From NCBI GenBank assembly GCA_009692505.1, contig SHZC01000013.1, positions 1-43,825 of the forward strand: a stretch of 43,825 nt of DNA, written 5' to 3'. This document shows, piece by piece, positions 1 to 8,114 of this stretch. Positions within the stretch are counted from its first letter, which is position 1; every line of letters starts with the position of its first letter. The notes below the pieces were generated by a model, which was not told the origin of the DNA, ran no database searches, and saw only the letters and a list, made by a program, of their open reading frames with translations. The DNA comes from Myxococcales bacterium (GTDB lineage: Bacteria > Myxococcota_A > Bradymonadia > UBA7976 > UBA1532). The position numbers and the translations under genes are program-made.

Positions 1-70
1 TTTCGGCGGGATGAAAGATCAAGTCGCGGGGGAAAGCAAACGCTGGGATCGGGCGGGCCGAGATCGGCGG

Positions 71-100
71 GAGGAACGCGGGCGGGAGGAACGCGGGCGG
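71..100. repeat. 15-bp direct repeat, two perfect copies
   Basis: The 15-mer gaggaacgcgggcgg occurs twice head to tail (71-85 and 86-100), ending 3 bp before the stop codon of the minus-strand lipoprotein gene. It lies in the 3' flank of that gene and has no recognised function. No other gene is visible in the first 100 bases. Confidence 0.8.
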
Positions 101-103
101 GAA

Positions 104-739
104 TTACATCCCGGCGTCGGGGGCGACCTCATCGACGATCATCTCGACGGGATTGCAGCCGAGGCCGCCGTAGTAGTCCGACTCACGGCCCCAAGTGTAG
201 CACTCCTCGACGGTGCCCTCGTGCCAGCCTTCGTCGCCAGCGGCGCCGCGGATGAGCACGTAGGTCACGCCCACCGACAGAGCCTCGCTGAGCAGCGTGG
301 TCGAGCCGGCCATGACGTCGCCGGGCGCGGCGACTTTGTTGAGCGTGATGCCGGTATTGCCCGCGGGGACCGGATGGCAGGCATCGAGATCGTTCTTCAC
401 GCCCTTGAGGCAGTCCTCGCCGTACCAGCCATCGGGGCCGTTGCCGGTCTCGGCGAGACCGAGGTAGTAGCTGCCGTCGGCCACCGCGTCTTCGATCTCG
501 ACCGTGAGGCCCGTGGCGCTCCAGGTCCCGCGAACCTTGACGTCCGGGGGGGGGGCCGCACCGCCCTCACCGCCGCCGCCGCCGGCGCTGCCGCCCGCGC
601 CGCCCGCGCCGCCAACCGTGGCGTCCGTCTCGGCGCTGCCGCCCATGCCGCCGTCACCCGTCGACTCCTCGACGTCGCAGCCGACAACCGAACCCGCGCA
701 CAGAACCGACAACGCCAAGAGATTCTTGAGATCCTTCAT
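104..739 (-). CDS. putative lipoprotein, secreted domain unknown
   Basis: 211 residues. The N-terminus is a lipoprotein signal: two Lys, a hydrophobic stretch and a lipobox ending in VVGC (about residue 21). A Gly/Ala/Ser-rich linker follows (about 22-70), then a compact C-terminal domain of about 140 residues with four Cys, which I cannot assign to a family. The ATG at 739 was chosen because a GGGGAGAAG ribosome site precedes it and the signal peptide begins there. The linker contains an uninterrupted run of ten C on the coding strand (G10 at 546-555 on the plus strand), coding Pro-Pro-Pro; a one-base slip into one of the other frames reaches a stop at 397. A TTGACA hexamer at 863-868 on the coding strand could be a -35 element, but no good -10 follows. 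Likely anchored in the outer membrane, facing the periplasm or surface (inference). Confidence 0.75.
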   Translation of the reverse strand: MKDLKNLLALSVLCAGSVVGCDVEESTGDGGMGGSAETDATVGGAGGAGGSAGGGGGEGGAAPPPDVKVRGTWSATGLTVEIEDAVADGSYYLGLAETGNGPDGWYGEDCLKGVKNDLDACHPVPAGNTGITLNKVAAPGDVMAGSTTLLSEALSVGVTYVLIRGAAGDEGWHEGTVEECYTWGRESDYYGGLGCNPVEMIVDEVAPDAGM

Positions 740-965
740 TGAACTTCTCCCCTTTGTTTCGAACCGAATGGGCCCGTGGACCCGACCGAAAATCGGTGCT
801 ACGAAGCCTGTTGCCACGTCCGTTGTTTTGCGGTCCGTAGCCTCTTTGAACAAGCAAATCCATGTCAAGCTTTTCACGCGAGATGGACGCACCCTCCGTC
901 GAATTTATTCACTCGACGGGCATTCACTCGGTCGGTCGGGTCCAGGAGCGGCGGAAGGGTGCCGA

Positions 966-991
966 GCCGGGGCCAAAGAGACGGCCCCGGC
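966..991 (-). terminator. GC hairpin after the 992-1579 gene
   Basis: A perfect 9-bp inverted repeat (966-974 with 983-991, 8-nt loop) begins at the base after the stop codon of the minus-strand gene. No T-run follows, so it could be a weak terminator or an mRNA 3'-end stabilising hairpin. Apart from this and the TTGACA at 863-868, I see nothing in the gap from 740 to 991. Confidence 0.45.
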
Positions 992-1579
992 TTAGGCTGA
1001 GGCGAGCTCGGTCGCGACGCGCTCCGTGACGAGGAGGCGGGCGCGGGCGAGGTCGCGCACGCCTGAGAGGCCCTGGCGGGCGGCGGCGTCGTCTAGGCCA
1101 CGCGCATAAGCGGCGAGACGCTTCACCGATCTTCCGGGCCGCTCGCCGAACGCCTGGGCCGCCAGCTCTTCAAGGACGCCCTCGAAGTCACCCGCGGCGG
1201 TCATCACATCATGGCGGCGGTCGCTGATGCGGTGCTGAAGGGACTCCAAGAGCTCTTCCAGAGACGCGAACGGAGACGCTAAGCCGCTCGCCTCGTCTAC
1301 GAAGCCCTGCTTGGCCGTCGCAAGCTCGTCTGGGGTCAACGGGAGCTGGGCCTTGTACTCCGTGAAGAGGTCATCGACGGCGGTGACAAACGACGCGAGC
1401 GCGCCGGGGTCTTGAAGGCCTTCTTCGGCGAGGCGCTTCATGGCGAACGCCACGGCGTTTGGCCCGAAAGTGACCCGGTCAAGGGTTCCGACGACAGCAG
1501 CGCAATGAGGTCGGGCGGCCGCAGTCCGAGTCGTTTCGCTGATGGCGTCGCGGCGCGTCGAGGTGATGTTGTGGAACAT
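992..1579 (-). CDS. hypothetical helical protein
   Basis: 195 residues, Ala/Leu/Glu/Arg-rich and apparently almost wholly alpha-helical, with no signal peptide, membrane segment or recognised motif. It follows the pseudoprotease gene on the same strand, so the two are probably co-transcribed. The ATG at 1579 is preferred because a run of five G lies about 10 nt upstream. An ATG at 1612 would add 11 residues (starting MYLIEQTGVV) but has no ribosome site, although it would shorten the gap to the upstream stop to 31 bp. I do not recognise the family. A cytoplasmic partner of the upstream membrane protein is possible, but only position supports that. Confidence 0.6.
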   Translation of the reverse strand: MFHNITSTRRDAISETTRTAAARPHCAAVVGTLDRVTFGPNAVAFAMKRLAEEGLQDPGALASFVTAVDDLFTEYKAQLPLTPDELATAKQGFVDEASGLASPFASLEELLESLQHRISDRRHDVMTAAGDFEGVLEELAAQAFGERPGRSVKRLAAYARGLDDAAARQGLSGVRDLARARLLVTERVATELASA

Positions 1580-1643
1580 GGCTACAACCCCCGTCTGTTC
1601 GATCAGGTACATCGACGCACGACGGGCGTTCTTGAGCGGATCG

Positions 1644-3644
1644 TCAGCGACGATGCTCGCTCGGCACTTGATGAAGCGTCGCGTCGCGCTCCAGAGAACT
1701 GAGGCGGTCCTCGAGTCGATGGAGTTGGGCGCGCTCGGCTTCGAGGAGTGGTCCGGCACCGGCTTGACTCGCGTCGACCTTGATCTGGGCCTCTCTGGTG
1801 CGGAGACGCTGCGACTCGACATCGGACCGCACCTCCTGGAAGCGCGAACGCCACTCCTGCACCGTGAAGGGACCGAAGGTCGACTTCGCCGGAGCGTCGG
1901 GGGGCGTCGAGGTGGGCACCTCCACTGTCGCGGGCGGGGGCGTCTCGGGCTCACCGAGCACAACCGGGTCTGAGCGCCGACCATCGGCGCTGCTCACGAC
2001 CAACTGAAAGGGGCGCGAGCCGGTACTTGACGGGCGCACGAACGTCAGGGGAGCGACGTGCAGGTCAAGGTCCTCGACCTCGCCGACGGCGACCATTCGA
2101 CGCGAGAGGGTCGGGAGCTCCTGCACGACCGGGCTGTCGGCCGCGTTTGCCTTGCTGAACTGCGAGGCCTCGAGGTTCAGCGTCCCGACTCCGAGCTGGG
2201 ACTGCGGCCCCAATACGGCCGGGCCCGGAGCGAAAAACGAGAGACTCAGGCTCGTTGGCAGTGCGGCGGGGCTCGTCGAAAACGAGAGCACGCCCATGAG
2301 GCCGGTGCACCTCGTCAGGTCGCAGCGCGCCGTGACGAGCAGTCGACCCTCCACGGCCTCATAGACCGGGAGATGTTCGCTGCGAGCCGCCGCCTGTGCG
2401 GACCTCATCGCCTGGTCCAAGGCCGGTGTCCGCGCGCGCGGGGGGCGGATGTCACAGAGCAGGCAGCCCTCGCCTTCGGTCAGGAGGTTCGCGGGCACGG
2501 CGAGGAGGGACTGGCCATCCCCGCGACGGCTGGCGAGTCCGATGACTTCGCCGGCGGCGCTGAAGATCGGGGACGCGAGCGGCGTCTCGCCCTCGACGCG
2601 CGAGACCGACAGGAAGAGGCGAGGGCCCCGACGGGTGTGGAGGCTGAACACGTCCGAGGCCGCCAGCTCTGGCCCCGCAGCCCCAAGCCGCGTGGTGAAG
2701 ACCCCATCACCGGGATGCAAGACGGTCGCGTCCCCGAGGCTGCCAATCTGTGTGGCTGTCGTCGGCATCTTGAAGAGCCCGAGGCCCGTTGCCAGATCGC
2801 GCCGGACGAGCGCGGCGCGCAGAGTGCGGCCGCCATATTCGATCGAGATACCCCCCACATCGTCGACGAGGTCCGCCTGCGTCACGAGCCAGCCGTCCCT
2901 GTCGATGATGAGCCCAAGGGCCTGACGGTCGGCCGCGATCACACGAACGACCGCCGCGAGGACGTCGGACGGCTGCGAGGCGGCCGAGGGAAGCGGCGCG
3001 ACGCTCGGTAGGGCGGCCGCGACTTGAACGCCATCGGCTTCGCGCCCCGATCGGAAGTAGAAATAGAGCCCGGTGAGGAAGATGAGGAGGCTCGGCACGA
3101 CGAGAAAGGCCGATTCGACTTGCAACCATCTCCGTCCGATACGGGCGCCCCCAGCGTCGCTGATGTCGTCCTCCTCAAGCGAGACGGTGACGCCAAATGA
3201 CTCCAGATCATGGCGCATCCGGAGGGCTTGGGTTTCGGTGAGGTTCCGCTTGACGAGCGCGGGCAGCTTGAGAAATCGGCGCTCCATCTGCTCGCGGTCG
3301 ACGGCCCGCTCGACGCGGTGCAGCGCGTATTCGACGAGGCGCGAGCGCGTCGGCTCGGCATCAACTGCGAGCGCGCTGACTTGGTACAGCGAGGCATCGT
3401 GACAGCGGGCACATCGCCGCTGGTTCCGGTCCCGTGGGGCTCCGCAGGCCCGGCACGTCGGCCGCGCTTCGAGTGCGCCGCGCGTGACCCTTGGCACAGG
3501 GGGCACAGGGGGCACGGGCGGGCCTCGCCGCTGTGCCTCGGTCGTGGAAACGACCTCATTACACACAGGACAAAGGCTACCGCTGAGCCCATGCCGTCGG
3601 GCCACATCGACGCTCGCCCCGCAGTGCGGACACGTGACGGTCAG
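1644..3644 (-). CDS. zinc-ribbon membrane protein with catalytically dead trypsin-like domain
   Basis: 666 residues if started at the CTG at 3644. Order: zinc ribbon 1 (Cys 5, 8, 25, 28), Pro-rich linker, zinc ribbon 2 (Cys 64, 67, 78, 81), a segment like half of the ribosomal L7/L12 C-terminal fold (about 124-156, LPALVKRNLTETQA), one transmembrane helix (about 179-197), a trypsin/HtrA-like domain (about 228-408), a beta-rich region, and a C-terminal coiled coil (about 600-655). The protease signature is clear but all three catalytic positions are lost: the His motif reads VTQADLV, the Asp motif ATGLGLF and the Ser motif TPLASPIF. It is therefore probably a pseudoprotease that senses or scaffolds across the inner membrane. 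The first in-frame ATG/GTG/TTG (GTG, 3605) would cut off the first CPHC pair. CTG at 3644 keeps it and has a GGAGG six bases upstream. Confidence 0.8.
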   Translation of the reverse strand: MTVTCPHCGASVDVARRHGLSGSLCPVCNEVVSTTEAQRRGPPVPPVPPVPRVTRGALEARPTCRACGAPRDRNQRRCARCHDASLYQVSALAVDAEPTRSRLVEYALHRVERAVDREQMERRFLKLPALVKRNLTETQALRMRHDLESFGVTVSLEEDDISDAGGARIGRRWLQVESAFLVVPSLLIFLTGLYFYFRSGREADGVQVAAALPSVAPLPSAASQPSDVLAAVVRVIAADRQALGLIIDRDGWLVTQADLVDDVGGISIEYGGRTLRAALVRRDLATGLGLFKMPTTATQIGSLGDATVLHPGDGVFTTRLGAAGPELAASDVFSLHTRRGPRLFLSVSRVEGETPLASPIFSAAGEVIGLASRRGDGQSLLAVPANLLTEGEGCLLCDIRPPRARTPALDQAMRSAQAAARSEHLPVYEAVEGRLLVTARCDLTRCTGLMGVLSFSTSPAALPTSLSLSFFAPGPAVLGPQSQLGVGTLNLEASQFSKANAADSPVVQELPTLSRRMVAVGEVEDLDLHVAPLTFVRPSSTGSRPFQLVVSSADGRRSDPVVLGEPETPPPATVEVPTSTPPDAPAKSTFGPFTVQEWRSRFQEVRSDVESQRLRTREAQIKVDASQAGAGPLLEAERAQLHRLEDRLSSLERDATLHQVPSEHRR

Positions 3645-3774
3645 GGTGCGCCTCCGCGGGCGAAAGTGGGTTCGCGCTTGACACGCATCGACACCCGCGA
3701 GGCCGCGGGCACTCGACGCCTAGTATCCGGGCGAATTGTCAGACCCGTCAACTACGCGCCGGTATAGTCGCGGA

Positions 3775-4926
3775 GTGGACAAAGACGTCGCCCTCGAGGA
3801 AGTTCTAACGCTGGCCGGCCGGCTGGCGCGAGAGAACGCCTTCGAGGTCGGGGCAGGAGAGCTCTGCCGGGGATTGGCCGGGCTCGGCGAGGCGCGGGCC
3901 TTGGCGTTGTTCGGAGTTCTTCCGGGCGGGGCCGGCTTCGACCTCATCGGCGCGTTCGGCTTGCCGGTCGACTACCTCCGACGCTTTCCACCCAGGGAGG
4001 CTCGCCCATTCGCACAGCTGCCCGGTGACCTTCGGGACGCGCTGCAACGGGCGCAGGTGGTCAGCGTCTCTCACCTCGACGGCGATCCGCGCACGTTGTC
4101 GCTGACCGGCGTCGCGCGGCAAGGCGATTTTCAGTCCACGCTCTCCATACCTATCGTCTTGGAACGCCAGACGATCGGCCTTCTCCACGTCTTTTACGGC
4201 CAGGACGCGCCCTCCAGCCCTGACAATTTACTCGTTCGTTTGACGCCCCTGCTCGCCAACGCCCTGAGTCGTGACCGACTTTCGCGAGCACTTCACGACG
4301 TAGACCGGCGACCCTCCGGCGGCCTCGACCCGGTCGTGACCAGCGGACTGCATTCGCGCGGGCCACTTGAGCGCGTCGTCCAACACGCCCACGCCGTGGC
4401 GGACCGATACGGCTCAAAGTACGCCGTCGTGCTTTACGCCGTCGATCATGTCGACCGCCTCGCCTCCCGTTATGGGGCCACGCTCGTTGAGGAGGCGATT
4501 CATGAGCTCGGTCTCGCCGTCGCTCATGAGCATCGGGCGGCCGATCAAGCCGGGTACGCGGACGAGCTCGCGCTCTTGGTCGTCATGCCCCAGACCCTTG
4601 AGCGAGGCGCGTTCTCACAGGCTGAGCGAACGCTGCAGCGTTTCAGCCGCGTCGTCTTTCGCCACGGCGACGACCGGCTTCAGCTCAGCGCGAGCGCCAG
4701 CATCAGCTGCTACCCGGAGAACGGCGCGCAGAGCGGTACTGCCTCGGTCGACGCGGCCCGAGAGACGCTCGCGACCGCGCTCGGGACGGCTGGGCAGCGG
4801 CTCATTTCCATCGCCGCCACCGGTGCCGCCTCACCGCCCGACCCAACGGTCACGCGTCCGAGAGCTCCCGCAGCCGCCGACGAAGCGCGAGGTCCGACGG
4901 TCGCCCCTCGGCCGCGTGGCGAATGA
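3775..4926 (+). CDS. GAF domain protein with degenerate GGDEF domain
   Basis: 383 residues from GTG 3775. The N-terminal part (about 10-170) has the length and pattern of a GAF sensor domain, including the IPIVLERQTIGLLHVFYG strand-turn. The C-terminal part (about 205-345) follows the diguanylate cyclase fold, with a DHVDRLASRYGATLVEEA helix, but the signature loop reads YADEL instead of GGDEF and the preceding Arg is Ala. Cyclic di-GMP synthesis is therefore unlikely; a regulatory or binding role is more plausible. The last 30 or so residues are Pro/Arg-rich and overlap the end of the convergent TPR gene by 77 bp. The start is uncertain: a TTG at 3736 would add 13 residues. A TATAGT hexamer 7 bp before the GTG could even give a leaderless transcript (speculative). 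Confidence 0.7.
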   Translation: MDKDVALEEVLTLAGRLARENAFEVGAGELCRGLAGLGEARALALFGVLPGGAGFDLIGAFGLPVDYLRRFPPREARPFAQLPGDLRDALQRAQVVSVSHLDGDPRTLSLTGVARQGDFQSTLSIPIVLERQTIGLLHVFYGQDAPSSPDNLLVRLTPLLANALSRDRLSRALHDVDRRPSGGLDPVVTSGLHSRGPLERVVQHAHAVADRYGSKYAVVLYAVDHVDRLASRYGATLVEEAIHELGLAVAHEHRAADQAGYADELALLVVMPQTLERGAFSQAERTLQRFSRVVFRHGDDRLQLSASASISCYPENGAQSGTASVDAARETLATALGTAGQRLISIAATGAASPPDPTVTRPRAPAAADEARGPTVAPRPRGE

Positions 4927-5347
4927 GCGCGGCCGCCCCGGTCCGGTCGCCCTGGGCGGCGAGCACGTCACCCAGTAGCGTGAAGGCCTCGACCCTGAGG
5001 GGTCCGTCTTGGAGTGCCTGGTGCAACGCCGCCGCCGCTTCGTCGAGCCGCCCGAGCTCAAGGAGCGCGCGTCCAAGGAGCAGCGCGTAGTCGGGGCCCT
5101 GGCCGCCGAGCTTGATCGCCAGACCGACGTGATGCACCGCGCCCTGAGGCTCGCCTCGTCCGAGGTGCAGATCAGCGAGCCGCAGGTGGGCCAGCTCACG
5201 CTCGTATTCTCCCGACCCGGCCAAGGCGAGGACCTTGCGGTAGAAAAAAACGGCCCTCGCCGCGCGCCGGTTTCGAGCGTGGGACTCGGCGGTGTCCAGC
5301 AGCCGCCGAACGCGCGCCTCGCGGGGCAAGGTGGGGCTTTGGGACAT
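4850..5347 (-). CDS. TPR-repeat protein
   Basis: 165 residues with about four tetratricopeptide-like helix pairs (for example DYALLLGRALLELGRLDEAA and AFTLLGDVLAAQGDRTGAAA). No signal peptide or membrane segment is visible, so it is a probable cytoplasmic protein-protein adaptor. ATG 5347 starts MSQSPTLPREARV; no clear ribosome site precedes it. It is the last gene of the series mglB-mglA-coiled-coil-TPR on the minus strand, 44 bp after the coiled-coil gene, and its 3' end overlaps the convergent GAF/GGDEF gene. A link to MglA signalling is suggested by position only. Confidence 0.7.
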   Translation of the reverse strand: MSQSPTLPREARVRRLLDTAESHARNRRAARAVFFYRKVLALAGSGEYERELAHLRLADLHLGRGEPQGAVHHVGLAIKLGGQGPDYALLLGRALLELGRLDEAAAALHQALQDGPLRVEAFTLLGDVLAAQGDRTGAAALIRHAAEGRPSDLALRRRLRELSDA

Positions 5348-5391
5348 GGACCGAACGGTAGTCCGGTTCGCCACAGGGGTCGAGTTTGCGG

Positions 5392-6321
5392 CTAAGCAAC
5401 CACGACGTAGGCAAGCACCCCGAGCGCGAGACCACCCACGGCCAGCCCAGTCCGGATGATCGGGCGAACGTCGACCAGCCGCCACTCGTCCTGGACGGCG
5501 CGATGCGCGGCGCGCTCGTTCTCACACTCGGCGATACCCCGAGCGGCGGACTCCATCTCTGACTCCAGCGGCGGGGCGTCGAGGGCGAGTCGCAGCACTT
5601 CGCGCCCCAAGTCGATGAGGGTCGCGCGCCGTCGACCCGAGAGGGCGTCTGCTTCGCCCGCCGATCGTTCCGCCGCGTCGGCGAGGCTCCTTGAGGCCCG
5701 CTGCATCTCGGCCCGAGTCTCGTTGAGCTCGTTCTTGAGGACCTTCAAGCCCGCCTGGTGCGTCGAGAGCGAGGCCGACAATCGGACGCGCTCGGCCTCC
5801 CGCTCGGCGCATTGCGCTTGCACCGCCAGAAGCTCCGGGGAGACGACTTGAGCCGAGGTCCGAGCCTTGCCAGCCACCGCCGCTCGCCGCCGCTCAAGAT
5901 CGGCGTGGGCGGCGACGGCGGCATCGTGCGCGCGCTCGACGGGCGACATCTCGGCGCGGGCGGACGCGATCCGCTCGTCCAAGACGCGGAGCGCGGCCTC
6001 ACCGTCCCCCGCGGCGCGTGTGGCCGCCACGCTCAGCTCCGTGCCTCGCCGCTGCGCTTCGGACTCTGCGGCCTCGAGGCTGGCGAGGGTGTCGGCGAAC
6101 CGCATGACCTCCACCTCGACGCCGCAGTGGGACAACCATCGGCGGGTCGCATCACCGAGCTCAGCGAGGGCTTCGTCGCGGCGCTCGACCTGGTCGGCGA
6201 GGGCCTGGTCGGCGCGACGGACCCGCCCGTACCACGCCTTCAAGAAACGATAGACGTCTCGGCAGTAGCGGCCGTGGTCGAGGGCGCCGCCGGGGAGCTT
6301 GACGACAGGGGTCGTATTCAG
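5392..6321 (-). CDS. coiled-coil protein with C-terminal membrane anchor, downstream of mglA
   Basis: 309 residues if started at CTG 6321; 283 if started at TTG 6243. Most of the protein is a long Ala/Glu/Arg-rich coiled coil (about 30-280). The last 20 or so residues are one hydrophobic helix (IIRTGLAVGGLALGVLAYVV), so it is probably tail-anchored in the inner membrane with the coiled coil in the cytoplasm. No ATG or GTG fits the N-terminus. TTG 6243 lacks a ribosome site. CTG 6321 overlaps the mglA stop as CTGA and adds a plausible N-terminus (VVKLPGGALDHGRYC). I do not recognise the family. Its position straight after mglA makes it a candidate MglA effector or membrane tether (inference). 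Confidence 0.65.
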   Translation of the reverse strand: MNTTPVVKLPGGALDHGRYCRDVYRFLKAWYGRVRRADQALADQVERRDEALAELGDATRRWLSHCGVEVEVMRFADTLASLEAAESEAQRRGTELSVAATRAAGDGEAALRVLDERIASARAEMSPVERAHDAAVAAHADLERRRAAVAGKARTSAQVVSPELLAVQAQCAEREAERVRLSASLSTHQAGLKVLKNELNETRAEMQRASRSLADAAERSAGEADALSGRRRATLIDLGREVLRLALDAPPLESEMESAARGIAECENERAAHRAVQDEWRLVDVRPIIRTGLAVGGLALGVLAYVVVA

Positions 6322-6905
6322 CGTCCCCGCTTCAGCTCGATGAGCACCTGCTTCGCCACCGCCTTCAGCGTATCGAAGACCCCCACCCCGGTGGTCGCCA
6401 CGCCTTCGTAGTCGGGCACCTTCGTCGGGTTGAGGTACGTTCGCAGATAGTTCAGCTCGACGGCGTTGGGCAGGTCGCGCTTATTGTATTGGACGACGTA
6501 GGGCAGGTTATCGAGCTCGTAGCCCTGCTCCTTGAGGTTGATCCGCAGGTTGTCGAGGCTCTCGAGGTTCGCGTCCATGCGCTCGGCTTGCGAGTCGGCC
6601 ACGAAGACGACGCCATCGACGCCCTTGAGGATGAGCTTGCGACTCGCGTCGTAGAAGACCTGGCCGGGCACCGTATAGAGGTGGAAGCGGGTCTTGAAGC
6701 CGCGGATCTCGCCGAGAGAGAGCGGCAAGAAGTCGAAGAACAAGGTGCGCTCGGTCTCGGTCTCGAGCGAGATCATCTTGCCTTTAGCCTCGGGGTTCGT
6801 CTTGGCGTAGATGTACTGGAGGTTCGTCGTTTTCCCGCAGAGGCCGGGTCCGTAGTAGACGATCTTGCAGTTGATTTCGCGGGACGAGTAATTGATGAAC
6901 GACAT
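6318..6905 (-). CDS. mglA: MglA, Ras-like GTPase of polarity and gliding control
   Basis: 195 residues, close along its whole length to Myxococcus xanthus MglA as I remember it. It begins MSFINYSSREINCKIVYYG and has the P-loop GPGLCGKT (19-26), the TVPGQ switch II with Gln82, and NKRD (141-144) for guanine binding. MglA-GTP marks the leading pole in myxobacteria and recruits motility machinery to the membrane; MglB is its GTPase-activating protein. The gene lies 17 bp after mglB, in the standard mglBA order. Many non-motile relatives keep MglA-like proteins, so motility of this organism is not proved. Confidence 0.95.
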   Translation of the reverse strand: MSFINYSSREINCKIVYYGPGLCGKTTNLQYIYAKTNPEAKGKMISLETETERTLFFDFLPLSLGEIRGFKTRFHLYTVPGQVFYDASRKLILKGVDGVVFVADSQAERMDANLESLDNLRINLKEQGYELDNLPYVVQYNKRDLPNAVELNYLRTYLNPTKVPDYEGVATTGVGVFDTLKAVAKQVLIELKRGR

Positions 6906-6922
6906 ATCTGTTTCCCGCCCGC

Positions 6923-7405
6923 TCAGCCGTCGCCAAAGAGATTGTCGATGTCGTCGTCGGTGATCTCGGAGAACACCGTCGACCCCTGCTCTGCGGCCTT
7001 CAAGTAGATGACATCAAAGACCACGGCCAGCTCAATGCAGCACTTGCGTACCCGCAGCCGGACGAGCCCCAGCGACGAACGTTCGTCGAAGATGACCACG
7101 AGGATGACCCGTTGGCCCACAAGCGAGATGTGGATGTTATCCTTCTCGCCCTCGTGAAACTGGATCGCGAACTCTTTCTCGCCCAGGAGATGCGCCAAGC
7201 CGCCGGTCGCCGCGATGTTTCCGGCCGTGAGGCTGGCCAGCGACGTGGTGTCGAGGTCGCCCGTCTCCCCGCTGTTCGCGAGGAGCTGGCCGTTCTTGTC
7301 GACCAGAAAGACCGCCTTGGCGGACGCGTCTCGGTGGAGATGATCGCAGATCGCGGTGATCTGCCTAAACTCCTCTTCGAACAGCACCATCGGTGAGTTC
7401 ATCAT
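6923..7405 (-). CDS. mglB: MglB, Roadblock/LC7 GTPase-activating protein for MglA
   Basis: 160 residues, the usual MglB length. It shows the Roadblock/LC7 pattern with AVFLVDKNGQLLANSGETG, the conserved DTTSLASLTAGNIAA segment and SLGLVRLRVRK, and ends in the acidic motif EITDDDIDNLFGDG typical of MglB. In Myxococcus, MglB acts as a 2:1 activator of MglA GTP hydrolysis at the lagging pole. The start is ATG 7405 with a second ATG directly after it. It stands 109 bp after recR on the same strand, a gap large enough for its own promoter, in which I see only a GGACC/GGTCC inverted repeat (7449-7476). Confidence 0.93.
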   Translation of the reverse strand: MMNSPMVLFEEEFRQITAICDHLHRDASAKAVFLVDKNGQLLANSGETGDLDTTSLASLTAGNIAATGGLAHLLGEKEFAIQFHEGEKDNIHISLVGQRVILVVIFDERSSLGLVRLRVRKCCIELAVVFDVIYLKAAEQGSTVFSEITDDDIDNLFGDG

Positions 7406-7514
7406 TCCGCTCAGACCTCGCCGTCGACCCGTGGGGCCTTAATGGGGCGGACCCTAACATCGGGCCGAAGCGGTCCACAAGATTCTGTGCGAACAGCGGC
7501 GCGGGTGGCCGTCA

Positions 7515-8114
7515 TTACAGCTCACGTCGGCCGGAGAGCGCCCGGGCCAAGGTGACTTGATCGGCGTATTCGAGGTCGGAGCCGATAGGCACGCCGCTGG
7601 CGATCCGGGTGACCTTCACGCCAAAGGGGCGGGCGAGCCGCTGGATGTACAACGCCGTGGCTTCGCCCTCGACACTCGGATTCGTCGCGACGATGATCTC
7701 GTCGAGGCCCGCGGCGACCCGGACCATGAGCTCTCGAAGGTGCAAGTCCTCGGGACCGATCCCATCGAGTGGGGAGAGGACCCCGTGCAGGACGTGATAG
7801 CGCCCCCGGAACTCGCCGGTGCGCTCAATCGCGAGTTGGCTCGGCACGGACTCCACCACGCAGACGATCCGATCATCTCGCCGCGGATCGGCGCAGAGTC
7901 GGCAGGGATCCGGTTCGGTCATGGTGCAACAGACCGAGCAGAGGCGGACCCGCTCGTGCACGTCCCCGAGCGCCGCCGCGAGCTCCTTGGCGATTTCGGG
8001 CGCGGCGTGCAGCAGAAAAAACGTGAGCCGCGTGGCCGTCTTCTCGCCGATGCCCGGGAGGCGGGACAAGGCGAGCACCAGCCGCCGGATCGGATCGGCG
8101 GTCGAGGCGCTCAG
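7515..8114 (-). CDS. recR: RecR recombination mediator
   Basis: 199 residues if started at CTG 8114. RecR works with RecF/RecO to load RecA on gapped DNA. Visible parts are a helix-hairpin-helix (ALSRLPGIGEKTATRL), a C4 zinc finger (CSVCCTMTEPDPCRLC) and a Toprim domain with VVESVPSQLAIER and GLDEIIVATNPSVEGE. The first canonical in-frame start (GTG 8078) would give 187 residues and remove the DPIRRL helix that precedes the HhH in the family. The CTG at 8114 overlaps the ybaB stop as CTGA and restores the normal length of about 200. No ATG, GTG or TTG lies further upstream in frame. It forms the classic dnaX-ybaB-recR operon. Confidence 0.93.
   Translation of the reverse strand: MSASTADPIRRLVLALSRLPGIGEKTATRLTFFLLHAAPEIAKELAAALGDVHERVRLCSVCCTMTEPDPCRLCADPRRDDRIVCVVESVPSQLAIERTGEFRGRYHVLHGVLSPLDGIGPEDLHLRELMVRVAAGLDEIIVATNPSVEGEATALYIQRLARPFGVKVTRIASGVPIGSDLEYADQVTLARALSGRREL

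Noticed and set aside
3678-3683. TTGACA as a promoter for the GAF/GGDEF gene
   Set aside because: No -10 at a 16-18 bp spacing; the hexamer is inside a GC-rich stretch.
7449-7476. GGACC/GGTCC inverted repeat between recR and mglB as a terminator
   Set aside because: Short stem with a large internal part and no T-run; could equally be chance in this GC-rich DNA.
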